A stretch of DNA of 22,633 nt from Bacteroidales bacterium (GTDB lineage Bacteria; Bacteroidota; Bacteroidia; Bacteroidales; VadinHA17). The stretch spans positions 1,742,064 to 1,764,696 of the forward strand of contig CP070687.1 of the NCBI GenBank assembly GCA_020353115.1, read 5' to 3'. The notes beneath the pieces were generated by a model. That model was not told the origin of the DNA. It searched no databases and worked only from the letters and a program-made list of their open reading frames with translations. Of the stretch, positions 6,467-13,843 are shown one piece after another (position 1 is the first letter of the stretch; each line of letters opens with the position of its first letter). A program made the translations under genes and the position numbers.

Positions 6467-8182
6467 TTATTCGACAATCGACTTAAATGTATCGTTCTCA
6501 AAATAACGGAAAAATTCCAGATCCGTTTTAGCCATTTCTTTCATTTCAGCATTCATGCCAACGGATGAGCGGAGATTGTTAAACATGTAATCTTCATCCT
6601 GTAAATTTGCTCCAACGATAGCTTTCAGGTAGAAGACCCACTCATTTTCCATTTCCACGGCATCAATGGTACTTTTTGCTCCGCTTACATCGTCAATAAG
6701 TAATTTGGCCAAAGCAAGATTGTAGGATGGTTTGGTACCGAAGTAAGTGATCGCCTCCTGATAGTTGCCCTCGACAATACTGATTATTCCAAGTCCGTAT
6801 TTTGATTCATCGGTTGGACTTTCGAGTGAGGTAAATATCGTTTTGGCCTGTTCAAGATCACCTTCAAGAAGGGCGACATAGCCAAGATTGTTCTTAACCA
6901 GATCAATATCCCTCAATGCCTTCGCCCTTTCAAAAGCAGCTTTTGCTTCCGGTATATTACCAAGGTACATGTAGGCATATCCTACATTGTTATGGGCTCT
7001 GATACAATCCTGATTCTTTTCAACAGCCAGTTTGTAGAAGCCGAGCTGTTTTTCGAAATCTTTTCCAACGAGTGTTGCTCCATACAGGCACTCCTCCAGA
7101 CCAAGGGTATCGGGGTTAGATTCAAAATATTCCAGGATCTCTTCGTCGGAAAATCCGATAACATCAACGTTAACGGTGATCATGGATCTTCTCAGTTGTG
7201 GCAAAATATCATCGGCAATGATCTTGTAAGCAGCAGCAATATTTTTGATTTCCCTTTCACGTACTACGGGATCGGAGTGCATGGAGAGTACACGTAAAAT
7301 CAGTTCCTTGTCTTCAATATCGGATTTCTCCATCAGTTCTTGGAATCCCTCCCAGTCTTCCGGTGTAGCCTTTTTTGCAATGAATCCTTCGGCTGTCGCC
7401 TCTTCAACCTGGGCTCTTTTCAGTTCTCGGTCAACGAATGTCTCAGCAGTAACCGATCTTTTCTGTGAAAGGTTATCATTAAAATCATATTCCCCGTCCG
7501 GTGAAGCATAAGCAGAAATTGCCGTTCCGGAGAATTTCACATTTCCCTCCTCGTTTGCGGTTTTAATAAACTCCCTTAGCTCTTCGATATCTTCAGCTCT
7601 CAGTTCCGAACCCCTGACATTGGCAACGTTGATCAGGTAATGGATATCGGCCATTTTTGATTTCGGTATAACTTTCTGGAAATTATCCTTCATCATTATA
7701 GGTTCACCATGTTTATACACGTATGTGGAAGTAGAGATAACTCCGTCGGCTAATTTCACCGGATCAAAATCGACCGAATTCTGTTTCAGGGAGGCTTTTG
7801 CTCTCAACATAAGCTCCGATACTCTCATACTTTCATTATAAGCCACCTTTGAAGAATAGGTAAACTTGTCTCCTGTGAAATTTATCACCTCATTATTCGC
7901 TTCAACACTTTCTCCCTGCAGGGTTACCGATTCAAAAGCAGTTTCGCCTCCTTCATAGACCAGAACAGGTGTGGCTTCAACAACCGCTTTCTTGTTGAAA
8001 TATTTCTCAGGAAATGTTCCCGTAATTGTAACATTAATTTCGCCAGCATGTGTTTCAAGTATCTCAGGCTCAACATTGTAGGAAATATCCCCTGCGTTTT
8101 GCTTCATCTTATTCAGCCCACCGCAGCCACTCAAAACCAATACCGCCAAAATCAAAGATGCTAAATTGTTTATCTTCTTCAT
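6467..8182 (-). CDS. Lipoprotein with an OmpA-like segment and TPR repeats
   Basis: 571 residues. A lipoprotein signal ends in the lipobox LSGC with the modified Cys at residue 20, so it should be anchored in a membrane, probably the outer membrane facing the periplasm. Residues about 30-200 form a beta-rich region without a family I can name. Around 215-250 the segment SAYASPDGEYDFNDNLSQKR resembles the peptidoglycan-binding core of OmpA-like domains, in a form common in Bacteroidota surface proteins. From about 385 onward tetratricopeptide repeats follow, for example AHNNVGYAYMYLGNIPEAKAA. I recognise the whole as a conserved Bacteroidota lipoprotein of unknown role. It stands alone between a terminator and the deoxynucleoside kinase gene. 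A scaffold or assembly role is a guess from the repeats. Confidence 0.8.
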   Translation of the reverse strand: MKKINNLASLILAVLVLSGCGGLNKMKQNAGDISYNVEPEILETHAGEINVTITGTFPEKYFNKKAVVEATPVLVYEGGETAFESVTLQGESVEANNEVINFTGDKFTYSSKVAYNESMRVSELMLRAKASLKQNSVDFDPVKLADGVISTSTYVYKHGEPIMMKDNFQKVIPKSKMADIHYLINVANVRGSELRAEDIEELREFIKTANEEGNVKFSGTAISAYASPDGEYDFNDNLSQKRSVTAETFVDRELKRAQVEEATAEGFIAKKATPEDWEGFQELMEKSDIEDKELILRVLSMHSDPVVREREIKNIAAAYKIIADDILPQLRRSMITVNVDVIGFSDEEILEYFESNPDTLGLEECLYGATLVGKDFEKQLGFYKLAVEKNQDCIRAHNNVGYAYMYLGNIPEAKAAFERAKALRDIDLVKNNLGYVALLEGDLEQAKTIFTSLESPTDESKYGLGIISIVEGNYQEAITYFGTKPSYNLALAKLLIDDVSGAKSTIDAVEMENEWVFYLKAIVGANLQDEDYMFNNLRSSVGMNAEMKEMAKTDLEFFRYFENDTFKSIVE

Positions 8183-8294
8183 GGTTACTATGTTATTTGT
8201 TTAACAATCAATTAATTCTTGTACCCTATTACAAAACTAATAATGTTTTCATTAAAAAAAAATAATATCCTCAATTAATTTTCAGCCGAAAAGT

Positions 8295-8963
8295 CTACAA
8301 AATCACACGGTTCAACCCCGGTGTATATTCAATCTCCAGGATCATATGAACCAAATTCTTATAATCGTTTTTGTTATTAACAAAATCAATATTGTTTGCA
8401 TCGATTACCAGGAATGTCATTTCCGGTTGTTGCCTGAAGAATTCGAAGTAGCCTTTCTGTATCTTTTCAAGATAATTCCTGCTTATTTTCTTCTCATAGT
8501 CCCTTCCCCGGTCCCTGATATTTCTTAACAGGTTGTCAGGATTTACATGCAGATAGACATAAAGATCCGGTTGTGGCAGGTTGCTGTAGATGATATTGAA
8601 AATCTGTTGATAGATATTAAATTCATCCTCCTGGAGAGTGCTTCTGGCAAATATGAGAGATTTCATGAAATAATAGTCGGCAATTGTAAAGCTCGAAAAA
8701 AGGTCCCTTTCGTTCAATTCATTTTTCATCTGATTATATCTGTCGGCCAGTAACGAAAGTTCGAGGGGAAACGCATATCTTTCCGGATCAAGGTAAAACT
8801 TTGGAAGAAAAGGATTATCACCGAATCTTTCCAGTATAAGTTTCCCATTGAATTCGGATGCAATACTTTTTGCCAGAGATGTTTTTCCGGCACCAATATT
8901 TCCTTCAATTACAATATAATTCAAAAATGTTTTCAATCCGGAAATAGCAGAGAAATGGTACAT
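8295..8963 (-). CDS. Deoxynucleoside kinase
   Basis: 222 residues from the ATG at 8963. The family phosphorylates deoxynucleosides for nucleotide salvage in the cytoplasm. Visible are the P-loop GNIGAGKT at 21-28, the substrate-site ERFGDNPFLPKFY segment, the ARSTLQEDEFN motif that corresponds to the family's ERS/DRS box, and the arginine-rich lid RNIRDRGRDYEKK. Length fits bacterial dNKs of about 200-220 residues. An alternative start at a TTG (8924) would begin LNYIVIEGNIG, matching the usual family N-terminus, and give 209 residues; the extra 13 residues are not obviously conserved. Which deoxynucleoside it prefers cannot be told. An inverted repeat lies just before the start. Confidence 0.88.
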   Translation of the reverse strand: MYHFSAISGLKTFLNYIVIEGNIGAGKTSLAKSIASEFNGKLILERFGDNPFLPKFYLDPERYAFPLELSLLADRYNQMKNELNERDLFSSFTIADYYFMKSLIFARSTLQEDEFNIYQQIFNIIYSNLPQPDLYVYLHVNPDNLLRNIRDRGRDYEKKISRNYLEKIQKGYFEFFRQQPEMTFLVIDANNIDFVNNKNDYKNLVHMILEIEYTPGLNRVIL

Positions 8964-8967
8964 TGAG

Positions 8968-9004
8968 GCACAATGAATCGAATATTATGACCGGTTCATT
9001 GTGC
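8968..9004. promoter_or_regulatory. Inverted repeat in the probable leader of the deoxynucleoside kinase gene
   Basis: GCACAATGAA (8968-8977) and TTCATTGTGC (8995-9004) are perfect 10-base arms around a 17-base spacer. It starts four bases from the ATG at 8963 and lies downstream of the likely -7 box, so it would be in the mRNA leader. It may be an operator for a dimeric repressor or an RNA hairpin over the start. Confidence 0.5.
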
Positions 9005-9037
9005 TGTAAACGTAATAAAAAACGGTTTATCAAAAGA

Positions 9038-9045
9038 CAAAAATA
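9038..9045 (-). promoter_or_regulatory. -7 promoter box of the deoxynucleoside kinase gene
   Basis: The minus strand reads TATTTTTG, an exact TAnnTTTG match, giving a leader of about 68 bases that contains the inverted repeat. No clear -33 TTTG is seen at 19-21 bases. Confidence 0.45.
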
Positions 9046-9097
9046 GAAATATCCCCGTTAAATCGCTACCGGTAATTCGATAAATTGGTTTTAAATC

Positions 9098-9239
9098 CCG
9101 GAACCAGCTCCGGACTCTCAATTCCGTACAAGCTACGGGAATCCAGCCTGCCTGAAGGCTGAGAAGCCTGGCTGCCGCCTCCCTGACGCCTGCCAGACGG
9201 ACAGGCAGTGTTCACCAGCCTGTGGCTGGCCGGGGAGGC
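9098..9239. repeat. GC-rich chain of hairpins (REP-like or structured RNA candidate)
   Basis: Several perfect hairpins follow one another: CCGGA/TCCGG (9098-9113), CCGTA/TACGG within 9123-9138, and AGGCT-GAGA-AGCCT (9156-9169) extended by CAGCC/GGCTG. A 7-base helix, GCCTCCC (9177-9183) with GGGAGGC (9233-9239), then encloses two smaller hairpins (GCCTG/CAGGC near 9188-9205 and CCAGCC/GGCTGG near 9215-9229). Bases 9141-9240 are 68% G+C, far above the surrounding intergenic DNA. It abuts the stop codon of the gene that ends at 9240. No U tract follows, so a plain terminator is unlikely. Confidence 0.55.
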
Positions 9240-9749
9240 TTAAAATTGTCTTTTCTGGACTTTTATTATTTTATCTTTCCTTTTTCCGAGAATCCTGCCT
9301 GTCACAAGGCCAAAAAACCATCCGAACAGCATACCATTCTTTGCCATCTGAAAATCCCTGTTTCCCGTTACCATATCGGCAAGGAATCCGGCCAGCCCCA
9401 ATCCTGCCGTCCCAACAAGCATTCCAATCAATGAATATACGGAAATATAGTATGACCCTGGAATGAGTTTGTGATCCTTTCTTAAATGCTGATAAACAAT
9501 ATCATTTAATTGTTCGAATTCAATGTTATGATGAAGCTCTGAGGATATGGCTTGTTTCAATTGTCCGGCATTTTGCATTAATTTCGGTTTGAATTCTCTG
9601 CACTCGGAACAGCTGCCTGAAAAATAATCAACCCAGTTTCCGGACCGTACAAACCTTTTAATATTAAAAAGCCGGTACTCTCTCCGGGATATAGGAGTTT
9701 TCATCACCTCCCTCTCAAATTCGATAAACCATGTTGATTTGTTTTCCAC
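9240..9749 (-). CDS. Unrecognised two-helix membrane protein
   Basis: 169 residues, family not recognised. The N-terminal two thirds are soluble-looking, with a CSEC pair (SGSCSECREFKP) near residue 48 and a mixed-charge helical region to about 95. Two hydrophobic, glycine-rich segments follow (about 100-125 with LIGMLVGTAGLGLAGFLA, and 138-152 with GMLFGWFFGLVTG), then a basic tail KRKDKIIKVQKRQF. The basic tail suggests it faces the cytoplasm. The start is a GTG at 9749; an internal ATG at 9704 would give 154 residues and begin MKTPISRREYR. Codon use looks ordinary. It stands alone, with the hairpin chain right after its stop and a 236-base gap before it. Confidence 0.65.
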   Translation of the reverse strand: MENKSTWFIEFEREVMKTPISRREYRLFNIKRFVRSGNWVDYFSGSCSECREFKPKLMQNAGQLKQAISSELHHNIEFEQLNDIVYQHLRKDHKLIPGSYYISVYSLIGMLVGTAGLGLAGFLADMVTGNRDFQMAKNGMLFGWFFGLVTGRILGKRKDKIIKVQKRQF

Positions 9750-9985
9750 ATTATAATATTATGAAGGATTCCGAATGGTTACCGTAAATCCCGGATTAGT
9801 ATGTTTTTTATATTATCCTAATTTAAGATATAACCACGGTTTTTCATTCGTAATTTTCAAAATACGACAGATAAACGGCAAGACTTAGCTGGATTTTATG
9901 CTTTATACGCAAGACCGGTCAGATTAATTCATACCTCGCTTAACGGGTTAAGTCAGGCAATTTTTGAGACAGCCATGGGCACCTT
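9750..9985. other. Intergenic gap between pnp and the two-helix membrane protein gene
   Basis: No gene is seen. A short palindrome CTTAACGGGTTAAG lies near 9934-9947, and TTTTGAGACAGCC (9962-9974) repeats one arm of the terminator at 6431-6443 without its partner arm. Either could be a remnant of a pnp terminator. Confidence 0.4.
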
Positions 9986-12148
9986 CTACTCTCTGTGAGG
10001 TCTTTTATTGTGATGTTTACTGTATTTTCCCTGTGGTTTTGGTAAAAGGACTTTACGGGATAATTTAAATTTCCCTGTTCTTTCATCTATATCAATAAGT
10101 TTCACTTCGATTTCCTGTCCTTCTTTAAGAACGGAGTCAACGGTATCAAGCCGTTGCCATTCGATCTCCGAAATATGAAGCAGGCCATCCTTACCGGGCA
10201 GGATCTCAACAAAAGCGCCGAACGGTACAATGGATTTAACCCGGCCTTTATAGATTTTTCCTATTTCAGGTACTTCAACGATGGCATTAATTCGTTTCAG
10301 TGCGGCTTCAATGGATTCCTTGTTATCGGCAAAGACATCAACGATGCCCTGGTTATTGATTTCCTCTACAATGATGGTTGATCCGGTATCATTCTGGATT
10401 TCCTGGATAACTTTTCCTCCGGGTCCGATTAGTGGTCCTATCATGTCTTTCGGAATCGTAATCTGAACAATCCTGGGGGCGTGTGGCTTCAGGCTTGGTC
10501 TTGGTTCGGGGATGGTTTCAACCATTTTTTCCAGGATATGTAATCGTCCGATCCTGGCCTGTTCCAATGCTTTCCCAAGAACTTCATACGATAATCCCTC
10601 AATTTTTATATCCATTTGTGCGGCTGTAATTCCTTCTGCCGTACCGGTTACTTTAAAATCCATATCACCAAGATGGTCTTCATCTCCTAAAATATCGGAA
10701 AGGATGGCAAATTTTCCCGTATCCGGGTCTGATATAAGCCCCATTGCTATTCCCGAAACGGGTTTTTTTATTTTAATTCCGGCATCCATCAGGGCCATTG
10801 TTCCGGCACACACAGTTGCCATTGAAGATGATCCGTTCGATTCAAGGATATCGGAAACCACCCGGATAGCATATGGATTATCGGAATTCCCGGGTACCAT
10901 TCCCTTTATTGCCCTGTGGGCAAGATTTCCATGACCAACTTCTCTTCTGCTGACTCCTCTTGCTGGTCTTGCATCACCCGTCGAAAATGGGGGGAAATTA
11001 TAATGTAGTACAAATTTTTCTGTCCCCTGAAGCAAGACCTCATCAATTACCTTTTCATCCAGTTTTGTACCAAGCGTAACCGTGGTCAGGGATTGGGTTT
11101 CACCCCTTGTAAACAATGCCGATCCATGGGCTGCAGGCAGGCAATCAATTTCACACCATATGGGTCGTATCTCTTCCGGTTTTCTTCCGTCCAGCCGGAT
11201 CCCATCGTTCAGGATCATAAAACGAACGGCTTCCTTCTCAACATCATGAAAATAATTGTTCACCAGTGATTCATTAATTTCATCTTCTTCGGTGAACTGG
11301 GACAGGAATGATTCTTTTACCTCTTCAAATGCATCGGCCCGTTTATGCTTGCTGCTGATCTTTTTCCTTGCAACAGCCAGAACCTTGTCGTAGGTTTCTT
11401 TGAAAATTTTCTCCTTAAGTTCTTCATCAACGGGTTCAGGTTCATAACTTCTTTTCTGAGGGTTACCTGTCATTTTGAAGAGCTCAAGCTGAGCACGACA
11501 CTGTTCCTTAATTGACTGGTGTGCAAATTGTATCGCCTCAAGCATTTCAGATTCAGAAACCTCCTTCATTTCACCCTCTACCATGATTATATTATCCACA
11601 GTGGCTCCAACCACGATATCAATATCGGAGTTTTCAAGATCGGAAAATGTAGGATTAATCTTAAATTTCCCATTGATCCGTCCGACCCTGACTTCGGATA
11701 TCGGACCACTGAACGGGATGTCAGAAATCGTCAGGGCGGCTGAGGCCGCAAGGCCGGCAAGAGAATCCGGCATTATATCCTTATCGGCCGATATCAGGTT
11801 TACCGTAACGAAAGTTTCTGCCCGGTAATCATCCGGGAATAGGGGTCGTAACGCCCTGTCTACCAGGCGAGCAATGAGAATTTCATAATCCGATGGTCTG
11901 GCTTCCCGCTTCATAAAACCACCCGGGAACCTTCCAAGTGAAGCGAATTTTTCCTTATACTCAACGGAAAGAGGCAGGAAATCAATATCTTCCTTCGCTT
12001 CTTTAGCAGATACGACCGTTGCTAATAGCATTGTCCTCCCCATCCTGACGACTACCGAACCATCGGCCTGTTTTGCCAGCTTCCCGGTTTCTATGGTTAT
12101 ACTTCTTCCATCACCCAGGTCAATGGTTTTTTCTAAAAGGTTATACAT
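9986..12148 (-). CDS. pnp: Polynucleotide phosphorylase (PNPase)
   Basis: 720 residues, the usual length. PNPase degrades RNA from the 3' end with phosphate, releasing nucleoside diphosphates, and works in mRNA turnover in the cytoplasm. In order: a first RNase PH core (about 1-145), an all-helical linker, a second RNase PH core (about 310-550) with the catalytic aspartates in GDEDHLGDMDF near 481-491, a KH domain with the GxxG loop IGPGGK near 565, and an S1 domain (GKIYKGRVKSIVPFGAFVE) from about 625. The RPARGVSRREVGHG segment is also present. It follows rpsO, the arrangement of rpsO-pnp operons in many bacteria, with an intrinsic terminator between the two. Confidence 0.97.
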   Translation of the reverse strand: MYNLLEKTIDLGDGRSITIETGKLAKQADGSVVVRMGRTMLLATVVSAKEAKEDIDFLPLSVEYKEKFASLGRFPGGFMKREARPSDYEILIARLVDRALRPLFPDDYRAETFVTVNLISADKDIMPDSLAGLAASAALTISDIPFSGPISEVRVGRINGKFKINPTFSDLENSDIDIVVGATVDNIIMVEGEMKEVSESEMLEAIQFAHQSIKEQCRAQLELFKMTGNPQKRSYEPEPVDEELKEKIFKETYDKVLAVARKKISSKHKRADAFEEVKESFLSQFTEEDEINESLVNNYFHDVEKEAVRFMILNDGIRLDGRKPEEIRPIWCEIDCLPAAHGSALFTRGETQSLTTVTLGTKLDEKVIDEVLLQGTEKFVLHYNFPPFSTGDARPARGVSRREVGHGNLAHRAIKGMVPGNSDNPYAIRVVSDILESNGSSSMATVCAGTMALMDAGIKIKKPVSGIAMGLISDPDTGKFAILSDILGDEDHLGDMDFKVTGTAEGITAAQMDIKIEGLSYEVLGKALEQARIGRLHILEKMVETIPEPRPSLKPHAPRIVQITIPKDMIGPLIGPGGKVIQEIQNDTGSTIIVEEINNQGIVDVFADNKESIEAALKRINAIVEVPEIGKIYKGRVKSIVPFGAFVEILPGKDGLLHISEIEWQRLDTVDSVLKEGQEIEVKLIDIDERTGKFKLSRKVLLPKPQGKYSKHHNKRPHRE

Positions 12149-12194
12149 TTTACCTAATGTTTTCTAATTCAACAATTCATTTTCATCGGGCACG

Positions 12195-12220
12195 AAAAAA
12201 GGCAATTTCCAAATTGCCTT
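12195..12220 (-). terminator. Intrinsic terminator between rpsO and pnp
   Basis: AAGGCAATTT (12199-12208) and AAATTGCCTT (12211-12220) are perfectly complementary; on the minus strand the stem is followed by six U. It lies after the rpsO stop and 47 bases before pnp, so pnp would be expressed by read-through or from another promoter. Confidence 0.88.
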
Positions 12221-12225
12221 ATTCA

Positions 12226-12495
12226 CTACTTACGTAAATTCAGGGATTTAATAATAGCACGGTACCTTTCAATGTCTCTTTGTTTCAGATAGTCAAGCAG
12301 CCTCCTTCTCTTGCCAACCAGTTTAATCAACGCCATCTGTGTACTGAAATCTTTTTTGTTCTTTTTAAGATGCTCGGTTAAATGTGCTATACGATAGGAA
12401 AACAGTGCTACCTGACCTTCTGTGGACCCGGTATCCGAATCGGATTTTCCGTATTTTTTAAAAAATTCCTTCTTTTTTTCAGCAGTTAAATACAT
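12226..12495 (-). CDS. rpsO: 30S ribosomal protein S15
   Basis: 89 residues, the exact usual length. S15 binds the central domain of 16S rRNA early in assembly of the small subunit. Family marks include FGKSDSDTGSTEGQVAL-like sequence here as YGKSDSDTGSTEGQVAL, then RIAHLTEHLKKNKKDF, and the C-terminal GKRRRLLDYLKQ. The start at 12495 lies 46 bases from a good -7 box. It is first in a likely rpsO-pnp unit. In other bacteria S15 represses its own translation through its leader; whether it does so here cannot be judged. Confidence 0.97.
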   Translation of the reverse strand: MYLTAEKKKEFFKKYGKSDSDTGSTEGQVALFSYRIAHLTEHLKKNKKDFSTQMALIKLVGKRRRLLDYLKQRDIERYRAIIKSLNLRK

Positions 12496-12541
12496 ACTTC
12501 TAATAAAACAGTGATTATAAATGTCCGATTTTTCAGAACTG

Positions 12542-12572
12542 CAAAATTATCTTTTTTTTTTAATATTTCAAT
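12542..12572 (-). promoter_or_regulatory. Promoter of rpsO
   Basis: The minus strand carries TAATTTTG (12549-12542), an exact -7 match, with ATTG (12572-12569), one base off TTTG, 19 bases upstream across an A-rich run of ten. The leader would be about 40 bases. Confidence 0.65.
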
Positions 12573-12827
12573 ATTTAAAGCTAAAAAGTTATTAAAATAA
12601 GTACTTGTTAATCAGATGTTAGCCGTACTCTCCCACCGGAACCAGATATAAATAATCGGCAACACGACTAATAAAGGTCTTCCAGACTTTCCCATGGTAA
12701 TTCTCCGTGAGGCTAGCTGGCAGAAGGGTTAAAATCCCTTACTGTGCAATCATACCCCGGTATTTCTCAGGTGAGTATATCCGCCCTTGACAAGTTCATC
12801 CTCTATAAAAGGGCATTATCGTTAGGT
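12573..12827. other. Intergenic region between rpsO and the potassium channel gene
   Basis: No gene is supported. It contains small stems: AAGGG/CCCTT (12724-12740), GCCCTT/AAGGGC (12783-12814, long loop) and the palindrome GTTAGGTCTAAC (12821-12832) that covers the channel stop. They may help end the operon transcript, but none has a U tract. Confidence 0.4.
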
Positions 12828-13841
12828 CTAACCAAAATCGATGATCTCCTTCAATCGGGTAATCTGCTCACCTGTTCCCAGGACAAACAGTTGATCTTTG
12901 GTTGTCAGGACGATCTCCGGATCAGGATTAATTATATATGTTTTATCCGGCCGTTTCAGTCCAACAATATTTGCACCGGAAACATTTCTGACATCCAGTT
13001 GGCGTATCGACTTATCTGCAAAACAGGAGGAGAGGTTTTTACAGGAAACTTCATTAAGGCTTACATCTTTTTTCCGTTGAAGCATAATATATTCGAGGAA
13101 TTCGACAACATCCGGCTGGGTTACAAGTTTGGCCATTCTTTGACCCCCGATCTTATCGGACATAATAACATTATTTGCTCCTGCCCTTTTCAACTTTACA
13201 TCCGATTTATCATCGGAAGCCCTGCTTATAATGGTAATTCCCGGATTTATCTGGCGGGCGGTAATGACCAGCAGCAGATTATCGGCATCGTTCGGTAAAG
13301 TAGTGATCAATGCCTTGGCTTTCTTGATCCCTGCTTCCCACAGGATATCTTCCTGTGTGGCATCGCCATTGATATAAAGCAGGCTGGTCTCTTCCCTGAT
13401 CTTCTCAATCAGATTCTCGCTGCTCTCGATAATAACAAACAACTCTTCATTTTCTAGCAATTCGATAGCTGCCTGTTTACCGTTTCTGCCATAACCACAT
13501 AAAATAACGTGGTTATTCAGTTTATGAATTCGTTTCTTCACTTTATTGTCTTTATAGTAGTTTCTGAAAATTCCGTCAACAATGAAACGGGTAACGTTCG
13601 TAACAACATAGCCAAATATTCCGAGGCTGAAAATAATAAGGAAGGCCGTGAATAGTCTTCCCGCTTCAGATAGCGGGCGAACTTCCTGGAAACCGACTGT
13701 GGATATGGTAATAATGGTCATGAAAAAGGATTCCATCGGTGAAAAACCTTCGATAATCATAAATCCAATGTTACCGATCAGAATAACCAGGACCAGTAAG
13801 GTTACAGGAAAGACAATCGACCGGAAACCTTTATTCTTCAT
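12828..13841 (-). CDS. Two-helix potassium channel with RCK (TrkA) domains
   Basis: 337 residues. TM1 is about 9-31, the pore helix and filter follow at about 36-53 with TISTVGFQEV, and TM2 is about 62-88. A cytoplasmic Rossmann-type RCK/TrkA-N domain starts at about 111 with the nucleotide-binding loop CGYGRNGK, and a TrkA-C domain occupies about 250-337. This is the MthK-like layout of ligand-gated potassium channels in the inner membrane. The filter reads TVGF followed by QE, where classical channels have TVGYGD, so selectivity should not be assumed identical. It starts two bases after the stop of the DUF2851 gene, so they are translated from one transcript. Confidence 0.9.
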   Translation of the reverse strand: MKNKGFRSIVFPVTLLVLVILIGNIGFMIIEGFSPMESFFMTIITISTVGFQEVRPLSEAGRLFTAFLIIFSLGIFGYVVTNVTRFIVDGIFRNYYKDNKVKKRIHKLNNHVILCGYGRNGKQAAIELLENEELFVIIESSENLIEKIREETSLLYINGDATQEDILWEAGIKKAKALITTLPNDADNLLLVITARQINPGITIISRASDDKSDVKLKRAGANNVIMSDKIGGQRMAKLVTQPDVVEFLEYIMLQRKKDVSLNEVSCKNLSSCFADKSIRQLDVRNVSGANIVGLKRPDKTYIINPDPEIVLTTKDQLFVLGTGEQITRLKEIIDFG

Positions 13842-13843
13842 GG

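Noticed and set aside
9177..9239. Hairpin cluster read as a plain intrinsic terminator
   Set aside because: No U tract follows on either strand; a repeat or structured RNA fits better.
12726..12738. GGGTTAAAATCCC resembles a tRNA T-arm
   Set aside because: The invariant C of the T-loop is A, and no matching acceptor, D-arm or anticodon stem is found around it.
12744..13298. Plus-strand open frame across the end of the channel gene
   Set aside because: It overlaps the RCK domain antisense and has no promoter or family features.
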